A stretch of DNA of 64,000 nucleotides from assembly GCA_035610835.1 (NCBI GenBank), contig CM069459.1, positions 58,187,817 to 58,251,816 of the forward strand. Direction: 5' to 3'. The position numbers and the translations under genes are program-made. The notes under the pieces are model-generated. The model searched no databases. It was not told the DNA's origin and saw nothing but the letters and a program-made list of their open reading frames with translations. This DNA is from Ophiura sarsii (lineage: Eukaryota > Echinodermata > Ophiuroidea > Amphilepidida > Ophiuridae). The number at the start of each line of letters is the position of its first letter. The stretch's first letter is position 1. Below, piece after piece: positions 40,301 through 50,814 of this stretch.

Positions 40301-43300
40301 ATCCGTGTTGATTTCCGACTTTTCCTGAGTAATGCTACCTTGCTAGCTGCTCTATGGGCCCGATACGAGCAAAAATTAGATTTCGATGAAAAATTTCAAA
40401 GTGATGTAAAAATACAATTCGATTTTTTTGAAAAATTTAAAAGTGATGTAAAAACACAATTCGATTTTTATGAAAAATTTAAAAGTGATGTAAAAACACA
40501 TCTGTGTTGATTTCCGACTTTTGCTGAGTAATGCTACCTTGCTAGCTGCTCTATGCGCCCGATACGATCAAAAATTAGATTTCGATGAAAAATTTAAAAG
40601 TGATGTAAAAACACATCCGTGTTGATTTCCGACTTTTCCTGAGTAATGCTACCTTGCTAGCTGCTCTATGCGCCCGATACGAGCAAAAATTAGATTTCGA
40701 TGAAAAATTTAAAAGTGATGTAAAAACACAATTCGATTTTTATGAAAAATTTAAAAGTGATGTAAAAACACATCCGTGTTGATTTCCGACTTTTCCTGAG
40801 TAATGCTACCTTGCTAGCTGCTCTATGCGCCCGATACGAGCAAAAATTAGATTTCGATGAAAAATTTCAAAGTGATGTAAAAACACAATTCGATTTTTTT
40901 GAAAAATTTAAAAGTGATGTAAAAACACAATTCGATTTTTATGAAAAATTTAAAAGTGATGTAAAAACACATCTGTGTTGATTTCCGACTTTTGCTGAGT
41001 AATGCTACCTTGCTAGCTGCTCTATGCGCCCGATACGATCAAAAATTGGATTTCTATGAAAAATTTCAAAGTGATGTAAAAGCACAATTCGATTTTTATG
41101 AAAAATTTAAAAGTGATGTAAAAACACATCCGTGTTGATTTCCGACTTTTCCTGAGTAATGCTACCTTGCTAGCTGCTCTATGCGCCCGATACGAGCAAA
41201 AATTAGATTTCGATGAAAAATTTCAAAGTGATGTAAAAACACAATTCGATTTTTTTGAAAAATTTAAAAGTGATGTAAAAACACAATTCGATTTTTATGA
41301 AAAATTTAAAAGTGATGGAAAAACACATCTGTGTTGATTTCCGACTTTTGCTGAGTAATGCTACCTTGCTAGCTGCTCTATGCGCCCGATACGATCAAAA
41401 ATTAGATTTCGATGAAAAATTTAAAAGTGATGTAAAAACACATCCGTGTTGATTTCCGACTTTTCCTGAGTAATGCTACCTTGCTAGCTGCTCTATGCGC
41501 CCGATACGAGCAAAAATTAGATTTCGATGAAAAATTTAAAAGTGATGTAAAAACACAATTCGATTTTTATGAAAAATTTAAAAGTGATGTAAAAACACAT
41601 CCGTGTTGATTTCCGACTTTTCCTGAGTAATGCTACCTTGCTAGCTGCTCTATGCGCCCGATACGAGCAAAAATTAGATTTCGATGAAAAATTTCAAAGT
41701 GATGTAAAAACACAATTCGATTTTTTTGAAAAATTTAAAAGTGATGTAAAAACACAATTCGATTTTTATGAAAAATTTAAAAGTGATGTAAAAACACATC
41801 TGTGTTGATTTCCGACTTTGGCTGAGTAATGCTACCTTGCTAGCTGCTCTATGCGCCCGATACGATCAAAAATTGGATTTCTATGAAAAATTTCAAAGTG
41901 ATGTAAAAGCACAATTCGATTTTTATGAAAAATTTAAAAGTGATGTAAAAACACATCCGTGTTGATTTCCGACTTTTGCTGAGTAATGCTACCTTGCTAG
42001 CTGCTCTATGCGCCCGATACGAGCAAAAATTAGATTTCGATGAAAAATTTCAAAGTGATGTAAAAACACAATTCGATTTTTATGAAAAATTTAAAAGTGA
42101 TGTAAAAACACATCCGTGTTGATTTCCGACTTTTCCTGAGTAATGCTACCTTGCTAGCTGCTCTATGCGCCCGATACGAGCAAAAATTAGATTTCGATGA
42201 AAAATTTCAAAGTGATGTAAAAACACAATTCGATTTTTATGAAAAATTTAAAAGTGATGTAAAAACAGATCCGTGTTGATTTCCGACTTTTCCTGAGTAA
42301 TGCTACCTTGCTAGCTGCTCTATGCGCCCGATACGAGCAAAAATTAGATTTCGATGAAAAATTTAAAAGTGATGTAAAAACACAATTCGATTTTTATGAA
42401 AAATTTAAAAGTGATGTAAAAACACATCCGTGTTGATTTCCGACTTTTCCTGAGTAATGCTACCTTGCTAGCTGCTCTATGCGCCCGATACGAGCAAAAA
42501 TTAGATTTCGATGAAAAATTTCAAAGTGATGTAAAAACACAATTCGATTTTTTTGAAAAATTTAAAAGTGATGTAAAAACACAATTCGATTTTTATGAAA
42601 AATTTAAAAGTGATGTAAAAACACATCTGTGTTGATTTCCGACTTTTGCTGAGTAATGCTACCTTGCTAGCTGCTCTATGCGCCCGATACGATCAAAAAT
42701 TGGATTTCTATGAAAAATTTCAAAGTGATGTAAAAGTACAATTCGATTTTTATGAAAAATTTAAAAGTGATGTAAAAAACACATCCGTGTTGATTTCCGA
42801 CTTTTGCTGAGTAATGCTACCTTGCTAGCTGCTCTATGCGCCCGATACGAGCAAAAATTAGATTTCGATGAAAATTTCAAAGTGATGTAAAAACACAATT
42901 CGATTTTTATGAAAAATTTAAAAGTGATGTAAAAACAGATCCGTGTTGATTTCCGACTTTTCCTGAGTAATGCTACCTTGCTAGCTGCTCTATGCGCCCG
43001 ATACGAGCAAAAATTAGATTTCGATGAAAAATTTCAAAGTGATGTAAAAACACAATTCGATTTTTATGAAAAATTTAAAAGTGATGTAAAAACACATCCG
43101 TGTTGATTTCCGACTTTTCCTGAGTAATGCTACCTTGCTAGCTGCTCTATGCGCCCGATACGAGCAAAAATTAGATTTCGATGAAAAATTTCAAAGTGAT
43201 GTAAAAACACAATTCGATTTTTTTGAAAAATTTAAAAGTGATGTAAAAACACAATTCGATTTTTATGAAAAATTTAAAAGTGATGTAAAAACACATCTGT

Positions 43301-43467
43301 GTTGATTTCCGACTTTTGCTGAGTAATGCTACCTTGCTAGCTGCTCTATGCGCCCGATACGATCGAAAATTAGATTTCGATGAAAAATTTAAAAGTTATG
43401 TAAAAACACATCCGTGTTGATTTCCGACTTTTCCTGAGTAATGCTACCTTGCTAGCTGCTCTATGCG
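36664..43467 (+). repeat. 4166-bp HOR (36664-40829 and 40830-43467)
   Basis: The string L Mv L S M L Mv M M M L Mv M M L S at 36664-39301 recurs at 40830-43467. GATGG is at 37148 and 41314, the GTACAATTC variant monomer at 38517 and 42683, and GATCGAAAATT in the S units at 39187 and 43353. Between the copies, 39302-40557 repeats the tail of the 5495-bp HOR, including the rare TATGGGCCCG near 40354. Private changes: GAAAAATTTGAAAG near 38435 (copy 1), TGTGTTAATTTCC near 39522, ACAAATCCG near 39669 and GACTTTGGCTGAG near 41814 (copy 2). Confidence 0.85.
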
Positions 43468-45473
43468 CCCGATACGAGCAAAAATTAGATTTCGATGAAA
43501 ATTTAAAAGTGATGTAAAAACACAATTCGATTTTTATGAAAAATTTAAAAGTGATGTAAAAACACATCTGTGTTGATTTCCGACTTTTGCTGAGTAATGC
43601 TACCTTGCTAGCTGCTCTATGCGCCCGATACGATCAAAAATTGGATTTCTATGAAAAATTTCAAAGTGATGTAAAAGCACAATTCGATTTTTATGAAAAA
43701 TTTAAAAGTGATGTAAAAACACATCTGTGTTGATTTCCGACTTTTGCTGAGTAATGCTACCTTGCTAGCTGCTCTATGCGCCCGATACGATCAAAAATTA
43801 GATTTCGATGAAAAATTTAAAAGTGATGTAAAAACACAATTCGATTTTTATGAAAAATTTAAAAGTGATGTAAAAACACATCCGTGTTGATTTCCGACTT
43901 TTCCTGAGTAATGCTACCTTGCTAGCTGCTCTATGCGCCCGATACGAGCAAAAATTAGATTTCGATGAAAAATTTCAAAGTGATGTAAAAACACAATTCG
44001 ATTTTTTTGAAAAATTTAAAATTGATGTAAAAACACAATTCGATTTTTATGAAAAATTTAAAAGTGATGTAAAAACACATCTGTGTTGATTTCCGACTTT
44101 TGCTGAGTAATGCTACCTTGCTAGCTGCTCTATGCGCCCGATACGATCAAAAATTGGATTTCTATGAAAAATTTCAAAGTGATGTAAAAGCACAATTCGA
44201 TTTTTATGAAAAATTTAAAAGTGATGTAAAAACACATCCGTGTTGATTTCCGACTTTTGCTGAGTAATGCTACCTTGCTAGCTGCTCTATGCGCATGATA
44301 CGAGCAAAAATTAGATTTCGATGAAAAATTTCAAAGTGATGTAAAAACACAATTCGATTTTTATGAAAAATTTAAAAGTGATGTAAAAACACATCCGTGT
44401 TGATTTCCGACTTTTCCTGAGTAATGCTACCTTGCTAGCTGCTCTATGCGCCCGATACGAGCAAAAATTAGATTTCGATGAAAAATTTCAAAGTGATGTA
44501 AAAATACAATTCGATTTTTTTGAAAAATTTAAAAGTGATGTAAAAACACAATTCGATTTTTATGAAAAATTTAAAAGTGATGTAAAAACACATCTGTGTT
44601 GATTTCCGACTTTTGCTGAGTAATGCTACCTTGCTAGCTGCTCTATGCGCCCGATACGATCAAAAATTAGATTTCGATGAAAAATTTAAAAGTGATGTAA
44701 AAACACATCCGTGTTGATTTCCGACTTTTCCTGAGTAATGCTACCTTGCTAGCTGCTCTATGCGCCCGATACGAGCAAAAATTAGATTTCGATGAAAAAT
44801 TTAAAAGTGATGTAAAAACACAATTCGATTTTTATGAAAAATTTAAAAGTGATGTAAAAACACATCCGTGTTGATTTCCGACTTTTCCTGAGTAATGCTA
44901 CCTTGCTAGCTGCTCTATGCGCCCGATACGAGCAAAAATTAGATTTCGATGAAAAATTTCAAAGTGATGTAAAAACACAATTCGATTTTTTTGAAAAATT
45001 TAAAAGTGATGTAAAAACACAATTCGATTTTTATGAAAAATTTAAAAGTGATGTAAAAACACATCTGTGTTGATTTCCGACTTTTGCTGAGTAATGCTAC
45101 CTTGCTAGCTGCTCTATGCGCCCGATACGATCAAAAATTGGATTTCTATGAAAAATTTCAAAGTGATGTAAAAGCACAATTCGATTTTTATGAAAAATTT
45201 AAAAGTGATGTAAAAACACATCCGTGTTGATTTCCGACTTTTCCTGAGTAATGCTACCTTGCTAGCTGCTCTATGCGCCCGATACGAGCAAAAATTAGAT
45301 TTCGATGAAAAATTTCAAAGTGATGTAAAAACACAATTCGATTTTTTTGAAAAATTTAAAAGTGATGTAAAAACACAATTCGATTTTTATGAAAAATTTA
45401 AAAGTGATGTAAAAACACATCCGTGTTGATTTCCGACTTTTCCTGAGTAATGCTACCTTGCTAGCTGCTCTAT
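43468..45473 (+). repeat. Terminal stretch of array A before the orientation switch
   Basis: Monomers start at 43468 (156 bp), 43624 (Mv), 43781, 43938, 44137 (Mv), 44294 (Mcat), 44451, 44650, 44765, 44922, 45121 (Mv) and 45278 (L, cut off at 45473). The 44137-45473 order matches 13545-14884 and shows no loss of homogeneity toward the breakpoint. A private change is TTTAAAATTGATG near 44014. The last two L-type contexts end in canonical sequence, so array A looks sharply truncated, not decayed. Confidence 0.85.
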
Positions 45474-45526
45474 TACTCAGGAAAAGTCAAAAATCAACAC
45501 AGATGTGTTTTTACATCACTTTTAAA
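45397..45526. other. Orientation-switch junction with fold-back hairpin
   Basis: Array A stops inside the core, a few bases short of completing an L unit that began at 45278, and array B begins directly. Bases 45472-45473 (AT) fit both sides, so the join has 2 bp of microhomology. Reading outward, 45397-45450 and 45473-45526 are inverted repeats of 54 bp with 3 mismatches. They are separated by a 22-nt loop (45451-45472) that holds the GCTAGC palindrome. The arms then continue, with lower similarity, as two oppositely oriented arrays. Such structure fits a fold-back or palindromic rearrangement, an old inversion with one breakpoint inside the array, or a mis-assembly. The sequence alone does not separate these. 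Confidence 0.9.
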
Positions 45527-46640
45527 AAAAATCAAAAAAATCAAATCGTGGCTCGTATCTGCGCATAGAGCAGCTAGCAAGATAGCATTACTCAGGAAAA
45601 GTCAAAAATCAACACAGATGTGTTTTTACATCACTTTCAAATTTTTTCAAAAAATCCAATTGTTGCTCGTATCGGCGCATAGAGCAGCTAGCAAGGTAGC
45701 ATTACTCAGGAAAAGTCAAAAATCAACACAGATGTGTTTTTACATCACTTTTAAAAAAATTCAAAAAAATCAAATCGTTGCTCGTATCGGCGCATAGAGC
45801 AGCTAGCAAGATAGCATTACTCAGAAAAAGTCAAAAATCAACACAGATATGTTTTTACATCACTTTCAAATTTGTACAATTTTGTACAAATCCAATTGTT
45901 GCTCGTATCGGCGCATAGAGCAGCCAGCAAGGTAGCATTACTCAGGAAAAGTCAAAAATCAACACAGATATGTTTTTACATCACTTTCAAATTTTTACAA
46001 AAAAATCCAATTGTTGCTCGTATCTGCGCATAGAGCAGCTAGCAAGATAGCATTACTCAGGAAAAGTCAAAAATCAACACATATGTGTTTTTACATCACT
46101 TTTAAAAGATTTCAAAAAAATCAAATCGTTGCTCGTATCTGCGCATAGAGCAGCTAGCAAGATAGCATTACTCAGGAAAAGTCAAAAATCAACACATATG
46201 TGTTTTTACATCACTTTTAAAAATTTTCAAAAAAATCAAATCGTTGCTCGTATCTGCGCATAGAGCAGCTAGCAAGATAGCATTACTCAGGAAAAGTCAA
46301 AAATCAACACATATGTGTTTTTACATCACTTTTAAAAGATTTCAAAAAAATCAAATCGTTGCTCGTATCTGCGCATAGAGCAGCTAGCAAGATAGCATTA
46401 CTCAGGAAAAGTCAAAAATCAACACATATGTGTTTTTACATCACTTTTAAAAAATTTCAAAAAAATCAAATCGTTGCTCGTATCTGCGCATAGAGCAGCT
46501 AGCAAGATAGCATTACTCAGGAAAAGTCAAAAATCAACACAGATGTGTTTTTACATCACTTTTAAATTTTTTCAAAAAAATCAAATCGTTGCTCGTATCT
46601 GCGCATAGAGCAGCTAGCAAGATAGCATTACTCAGGAAAA
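45474..46640 (-). repeat. Diverged edge of array B next to the switch
   Basis: About ten B monomers here are less uniform than those further right. Private features include AAATCGTGGCTCG near 45543, a stretch of eight A in the AT segment, TTTGTACAATTTTGTACAAA at about 45871-45890, and several units with GATATG in place of GATGTG. Greater divergence toward an array edge is what unequal exchange predicts. The edge here coincides with the orientation switch. Confidence 0.8.
46076..46434. repeat. Run of perfect 14-bp palindromes at one-monomer spacing
   Basis: Four successive monomers carry AACACATATGTGTT (46076-46089, 46191-46204, 46306-46319, 46421-46434), each 115 bp from the last. The common B form at this place is AACACAGATGTGTT, which has 6-bp arms around GA, and a shortened form AACACATGTGTT (perfect 12-bp palindrome) occurs at 50036-50047. 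The same dyad in array A is intact in CTG units (AACACATCTGTGTT) and broken by one base in CCG units. A protein-binding dyad is possible, but nothing else supports one. Confidence 0.75.
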
Positions 46641-46711
46641 GTCGGAAATCAACACGGATGTGTTTTTACATCACTTTTAAATTTTTCATCGAAATCTAAT
46701 TTTTGCTCGTA
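46641..46711 (-). repeat. Single family A-type unit inside array B
   Basis: One monomer has the A-type features GTCGGAAATC, ACACGGATG, TTTTTCATCGAAATC and GTATCGGGCGC, flanked on both sides by B-type units in the same orientation. The following core has GCAATGTAGC, not noticed elsewhere. It is the A-type insertion nearest the orientation switch. Confidence 0.82.
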
Positions 46712-49050
46712 TCGGGCGCATAGAGCAGCTAGCAATGTAGCATTACTCAGGAAAAGTCAAAAATCAACACAGATGTGTTTTTACATCACTTTTAAAAAAT
46801 TTCAAACAAATCAAATCGTTGCTCGTATCTGCGCATAGAGCAGCTAGCAAGATAGCATTACTCAGGAAAAGTCAAAAATCAACACAGATGTGTTTTTACA
46901 TCACTTTCAAATTTTTTCAAAAAAATCCAATTGTTGCTCGTATGGGCGCATAGAGCAGCTAGCAAGGTAGCATTACTCAGGAAAAGTCAAAAATCAACAC
47001 AGATGTGTTTTTACATCACTTTCAAATTTTTTATCGAAATCTAATTTTTGCTCGTATCGGGCGCATAGAGCAGCTAGCAAGGTAGCATTACTCAGGAAAA
47101 GTCGGAAATCAACACGGATGTGTTTTTACATCACTTTCAAATTTTTTCAAAAAAATCCAATTGTTGCTCGTATGGGCGCATAGAGCAGCTAGCAAGGTAG
47201 CATTACTCAGGAAAAGTCAAAAATCAACACAGATGTGTTTTTACATCACTTTCAAAAAAATTCAAAAAATCCAATTGTTGCTCGTATCGGCGCATAGAGC
47301 AGCTAGCAAGGTAGCATTACTCAGGAAAAGTCAAAAATCAACACAGATGTGTTTTTACATCACTTTTAAATTTTTTCAAAAAAATCAAATCGTTGCTCGT
47401 ATCTGCGCATAGAGCAGCTAGCAAGATAGCATTACTCAGGAAAAGTCAAAAATCAACACAGATGTGTTTTTACATCACTTTTAAATTTTTTCAAAAAAAT
47501 CAAATCGTTGCTCGTATCTGCGCATAGAGCAGCTAGCAAGATAGCATTACTCAGGAAAAGTCAAAAATCAACACAGATGTGTTTTTACATCACTTTTAAA
47601 TTTTTTCAAAAAAATCCAATTGTTGCTCGTATGGGCGCATAGAGCAGCTAGCAAGGTAGCATTACTCAGGAAAAGTCAAAAATCAACACAGATGTGTTTT
47701 TACATCACTTTCAAATTTTTTATCGAAATCTAATTTTTGCTCGTATCGGGCGCATAGAGCAGCTAGCAAGGTAGCATTACTCAGGAAAAGTCAAAAATCA
47801 ACACAGATGTGTTTTTACATCACTTTCAAAAAAATTCAAAAAATCCAATTGTTGCTCGTATCGGCGCATAGAGCAGCTAGCAAGGTAGCATTACTCAGGA
47901 AAAGTCAAAAATCAACACAGATGTGTTTTTACATCACTTTTAAATTTTTTCAAAAAAATCAAATCGTTGCTCGTATCTGCGCATAGAGCAGCTAGCAAGA
48001 TAGCATTACTCAGGAAAAGTCAAAAATCAACACAGATGTGTTTTTACATCACTTTTAAATTTTTTCAAAAAAATCAAATCGTTGCTCGTATCTGCGCATA
48101 GAGCAGCTAGCAAGATAGCATTACTCAGGAAAAGTCAAAAATCAACACAGATGTGTTTTTACATCACTTTTAAATTTTTTCAAAAAAATCCAATTGTTGC
48201 TCGTATGGGCGCATAGAGCAGCTAGCAAGGTAGCATTACTCAGGAAAAGTCAAAAATCAACACAGATGTGTTTTTACATCACTTTCAAATTTTTTATCGA
48301 AATCTAATTTTTGCTCGTATCGGGCGCATAGAGCAGCTAGCAAGGTAGCATTACTCAGGAAAAGTCAAAAATCAACACAGATGTGTTTTTACATCACTTT
48401 CAAAAAAATTCAAAAAATCCAATTGTTGCTCGTATCGGCGCATAGAGCAGCTAGCAAGGTAGCATTACTCAGGAAAAGTCAAAAATCAACACAGATGTGT
48501 TTTTACATCACTTTCAAAAAAATTCAAAAAATCCAATTGTTGCTCGTATCGGCGCATAGAGCAGCTAGCAAGGTAGCATTACTCAGGAAAAGTCAAAAAT
48601 CAACACAGATGTGTTTTTACATCACTTTTAAATTTTTTCAAAAAAATCAAATCGTTGCTCGTATCTGCGCATAGAGCAGCTAGCAAAATAGCATTACTCA
48701 GGAAAAGTCAAAAATCAACACAGATGTGTTTTTACATCACTTTTAAATTTTTTCAAAAAAATCAAATCGTTGCTCGTATCTGCGCATAGAGCAGCTAGCA
48801 AGATAGCATTACTCAGGAAAAGTCAAAAATCAACACAGATGTGTTTTTACATCACTTTTAAATTTTTTCAAAAAAATCCAATTGTTGCTCGTATGGGCGC
48901 ATAGAGCAGCTAGCAAGGTAGCATTACTCAGGAAAAGTCAAAAATCAACACAGATGTGTTTTTACATCACTTTCAAATTTTTTATCGAAATCTAATTTTT
49001 GCTCGTATCGGGCGCATAGAGCAGCTAGCAAGGTAGCATTACTCAGGAAA
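46712..49050 (-). repeat. Array B with 574-bp pentamer HOR and A/B hybrid units
   Basis: Five monomers form a 574-bp repeat: two F units, one GTATGGGCGC unit, one hybrid whose AT segment is TTTCAAATTTTTTATCGAAA, and one 114-bp K unit. GTATGGGCGC units whose CGCAT starts are at 47636, 48210 and 48898 are spaced 574 and 688 bp, the second interval being one K unit longer. The hybrid units (47020, 47715, 48285, 48975 regions) begin as B type and switch to A type within the AT segment. Confidence 0.83.
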
Positions 49051-49644
49051 AGTCGGAAATCAACACGGATGTGTTTTTACATCACTTTTAAATTTTTTCA
49101 AAAAAATCGAATTGTGCTTTTACATCACTTTGAAATTTTTCATAGAAATCCAATTTTTGATCGTATCGGGCGCATAGAGCAGCTAGCAAGGTAGCATTAC
49201 TCAGCAAAAGTCGGAAATCAACACAGATGTGTTTTTACATCACTTTTAAATTTTTCATAAAAATCGAATTGTGTTTTTACATCACTTTGAAATTTTTCAT
49301 CGAAATCTAATTTTTGCTCGTATCGGGCGCATAGAGCAGCTAGCAAGGTAGCATAACTCAGGAAAAGTCGGAAATCAACACGGATGTGTTTTTACATCAC
49401 TTTTAAATTTTTCATAAAAATCGAATTGTGTTTTTACATCACTTTGAAATTTTTCATCGAAATCTAATTTTTGCTCGTATCGGGCGCATAGAGCAGCTAG
49501 CATGGTAGCATAACTCAGGAAAAGTCGGAAATCAACACAGATGTGTTTTTACATCACTTTTAAATTTTTCATAAAAATCGAATTGTGCTTTTACATCACT
49601 TTGAAATTTTTCATAGAAATCCAATTTTTGATCGTATCGGGCGC
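49051..49644 (-). repeat. Family A block embedded in array B (block 1)
   Basis: Four 157-bp M-type monomers of family A lie in reverse-complement orientation, co-directional with the surrounding B units. The first is a hybrid: its last module has the B-type TTTTTTCAAAAAAATCG. The first and last are GATC/TTGG variant monomers (TTTGATCGTATCGGGC). Two core copies have GCATAACTCAGG, a change not seen in array A at the places checked. The block matches part of 59690-60584. Confidence 0.86.
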
Positions 49645-50814
49645 ATAGAGCAGCTAGCAAGGTAGCATTACTCAGGAAAAGTCAAAAATCAACACAGATG
49701 TGTTTTTACATCACTTTCAAATTTTTTCAAAAAAATCAAATCGTTGCTCGTATCTGCGCATAGAGCAGCTAGCAAGATAGCATTATTCAGGAAAAGTCAA
49801 AAATCAACACAGATATGTTTTTACATCACTTTCAAATTTTTTCAAAAAAATCCAATTGTTGCTCGTATCGGCGCATAGAGCAGCCAGCAAGGTAGCATTA
49901 CTCAGGAAAAGTCAAAAATCAACACAGATGTGTTTTTACATCACTTTCAAATTTTTTCAAAAAAATCCAATTGTTGCTCGTATGGGCGCATAGAGCAGCT
50001 AGCAAGGTAGCATTACTCAGGAAAAGTCAAAAATCAACACATGTGTTTTTACATCACTTTTAAAAAATTTCAAACAAATCAAATCGTTGCTCGTATCTGC
50101 GCATAGAGCAGCTAGCAAGGTAGCATTACTCAGGAAAAGTCAAAAATCAACACAGATGTGTTTTTACATCACTTTTAAAAAATTTCAAACAAATCAAATC
50201 GTTGCTCGTATCTGCGCATAGAGCAGCTAGCAAGATAGCATTACTCAGGAAAAGTCAAAAATCAACACAGATGTGTTTTTACATCACTTTCAAATTTTTT
50301 CAAAAAAATCCAATTGTTGCTCGTATGGGCGCATAGAGCAGCTAGCAAGGTAGCATTACTCAGGAAAAGTCAAAAATCAACACAGATATGTTTTTACATC
50401 ACTTTCAAATTTTTTCAAAAAAATCCAATTGTTGCTCTTATCGGCGCATAGAGCAGCTAGCAAGGTAGCATTACTCAGGAAAAGTCAAAAATCAACACAG
50501 ATGTGTTTTTACATCACTTTCAAATTTTTTCAAAAAAATCCAATTGTTGCTCGTATGGGCGCATAGAGCAGCTAGCAAGGTAGCATTACTCAGGAAAAGT
50601 CAAAAATCAACACAGATGTGTTTTTACATCACTTTTAAAAAATTTCAAACAAATCAAATCGTTGCTCGTATCTGCGCATAGAGCAGCTAGCAAGATAGCA
50701 TTACTCAGGAAAAGTCAAAAATCAACACAGATGTGTTTTTACATCACTTTCAAATTTTTTCAAAAAAATCCAATTGTTGCTCGTATGGGCGCATAGAGCA
50801 GCTAGCAAGGTAGC
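49645..50814 (-). repeat. Array B segment, mixed monomer order
   Basis: About ten ~115-bp B monomers of N, H and F type without a clear short HOR. Markers are GCATTATTCAGG at 49790 region (shared with 60720 region), a 2-bp shorter AACACATGTGTT unit at 50036, and GCTCTTATCGG near 50435 (shared with 61263 and 61491 regions). No gene or other element is visible. Confidence 0.82.

Larger units (their letters stand above)
1..45473 (+). repeat. Satellite array A: head-to-tail 115/157/199-bp monomers
   Basis: This is an uninterrupted array of about 290 monomers, all in + orientation. Each monomer has a 73-bp core (containing TCCGACTTTT, GAGTAATGCTACC, TTGCTAGCTGCTCTATGCGC and CGATACGAG) followed by n copies of a 42-bp AT-rich module built on GAAAAATTTAAAAGTGATG, with n = 1, 2 or 3. 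Lengths are 115 (S), 157 (M) and 199 bp (L). By hand count the S unit at position 1 has 44 G/C of 115 (38%), and the 42-bp module has 8 of 42 (19%). Monomers differ by only a few diagnostic substitutions, so the array is highly homogenised. It continues past the left window edge. No gene, tRNA, rRNA or transposon interrupts it. The family is not one I can name from memory; satellite identity is inferred from structure alone. Confidence 0.97.

Noticed and set aside
43370..43567. 65-residue open frame on the - strand
   Set aside because: It is open only because of a one-base shortening of an A-run near 43497. It is antisense to array A monomers and is not seen at other copies.
1..45473. CRISPR array
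   Set aside because: Repeats are far longer than CRISPR repeats, the intervening 42-bp modules are copies of each other and not unique spacers, and no cas gene is present.
45397..45526. Rho-independent terminator at the fold-back
   Set aside because: The hairpin is far longer than a terminator, is unique to the orientation switch, and is not downstream of any gene.
47161..47412. 82-97-residue open frames in array B (47161, 48381, 50774, 52386, 54338, 54797, 57212, 57671, 58590, 61831, 63443)
   Set aside because: Most begin at TTG and simply read across two or three monomers where a 114-bp K unit (0 modulo 3) keeps one frame open. They recur at HOR spacing, and their sequence is the repeat itself. 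No start signal or protein family resemblance was seen.
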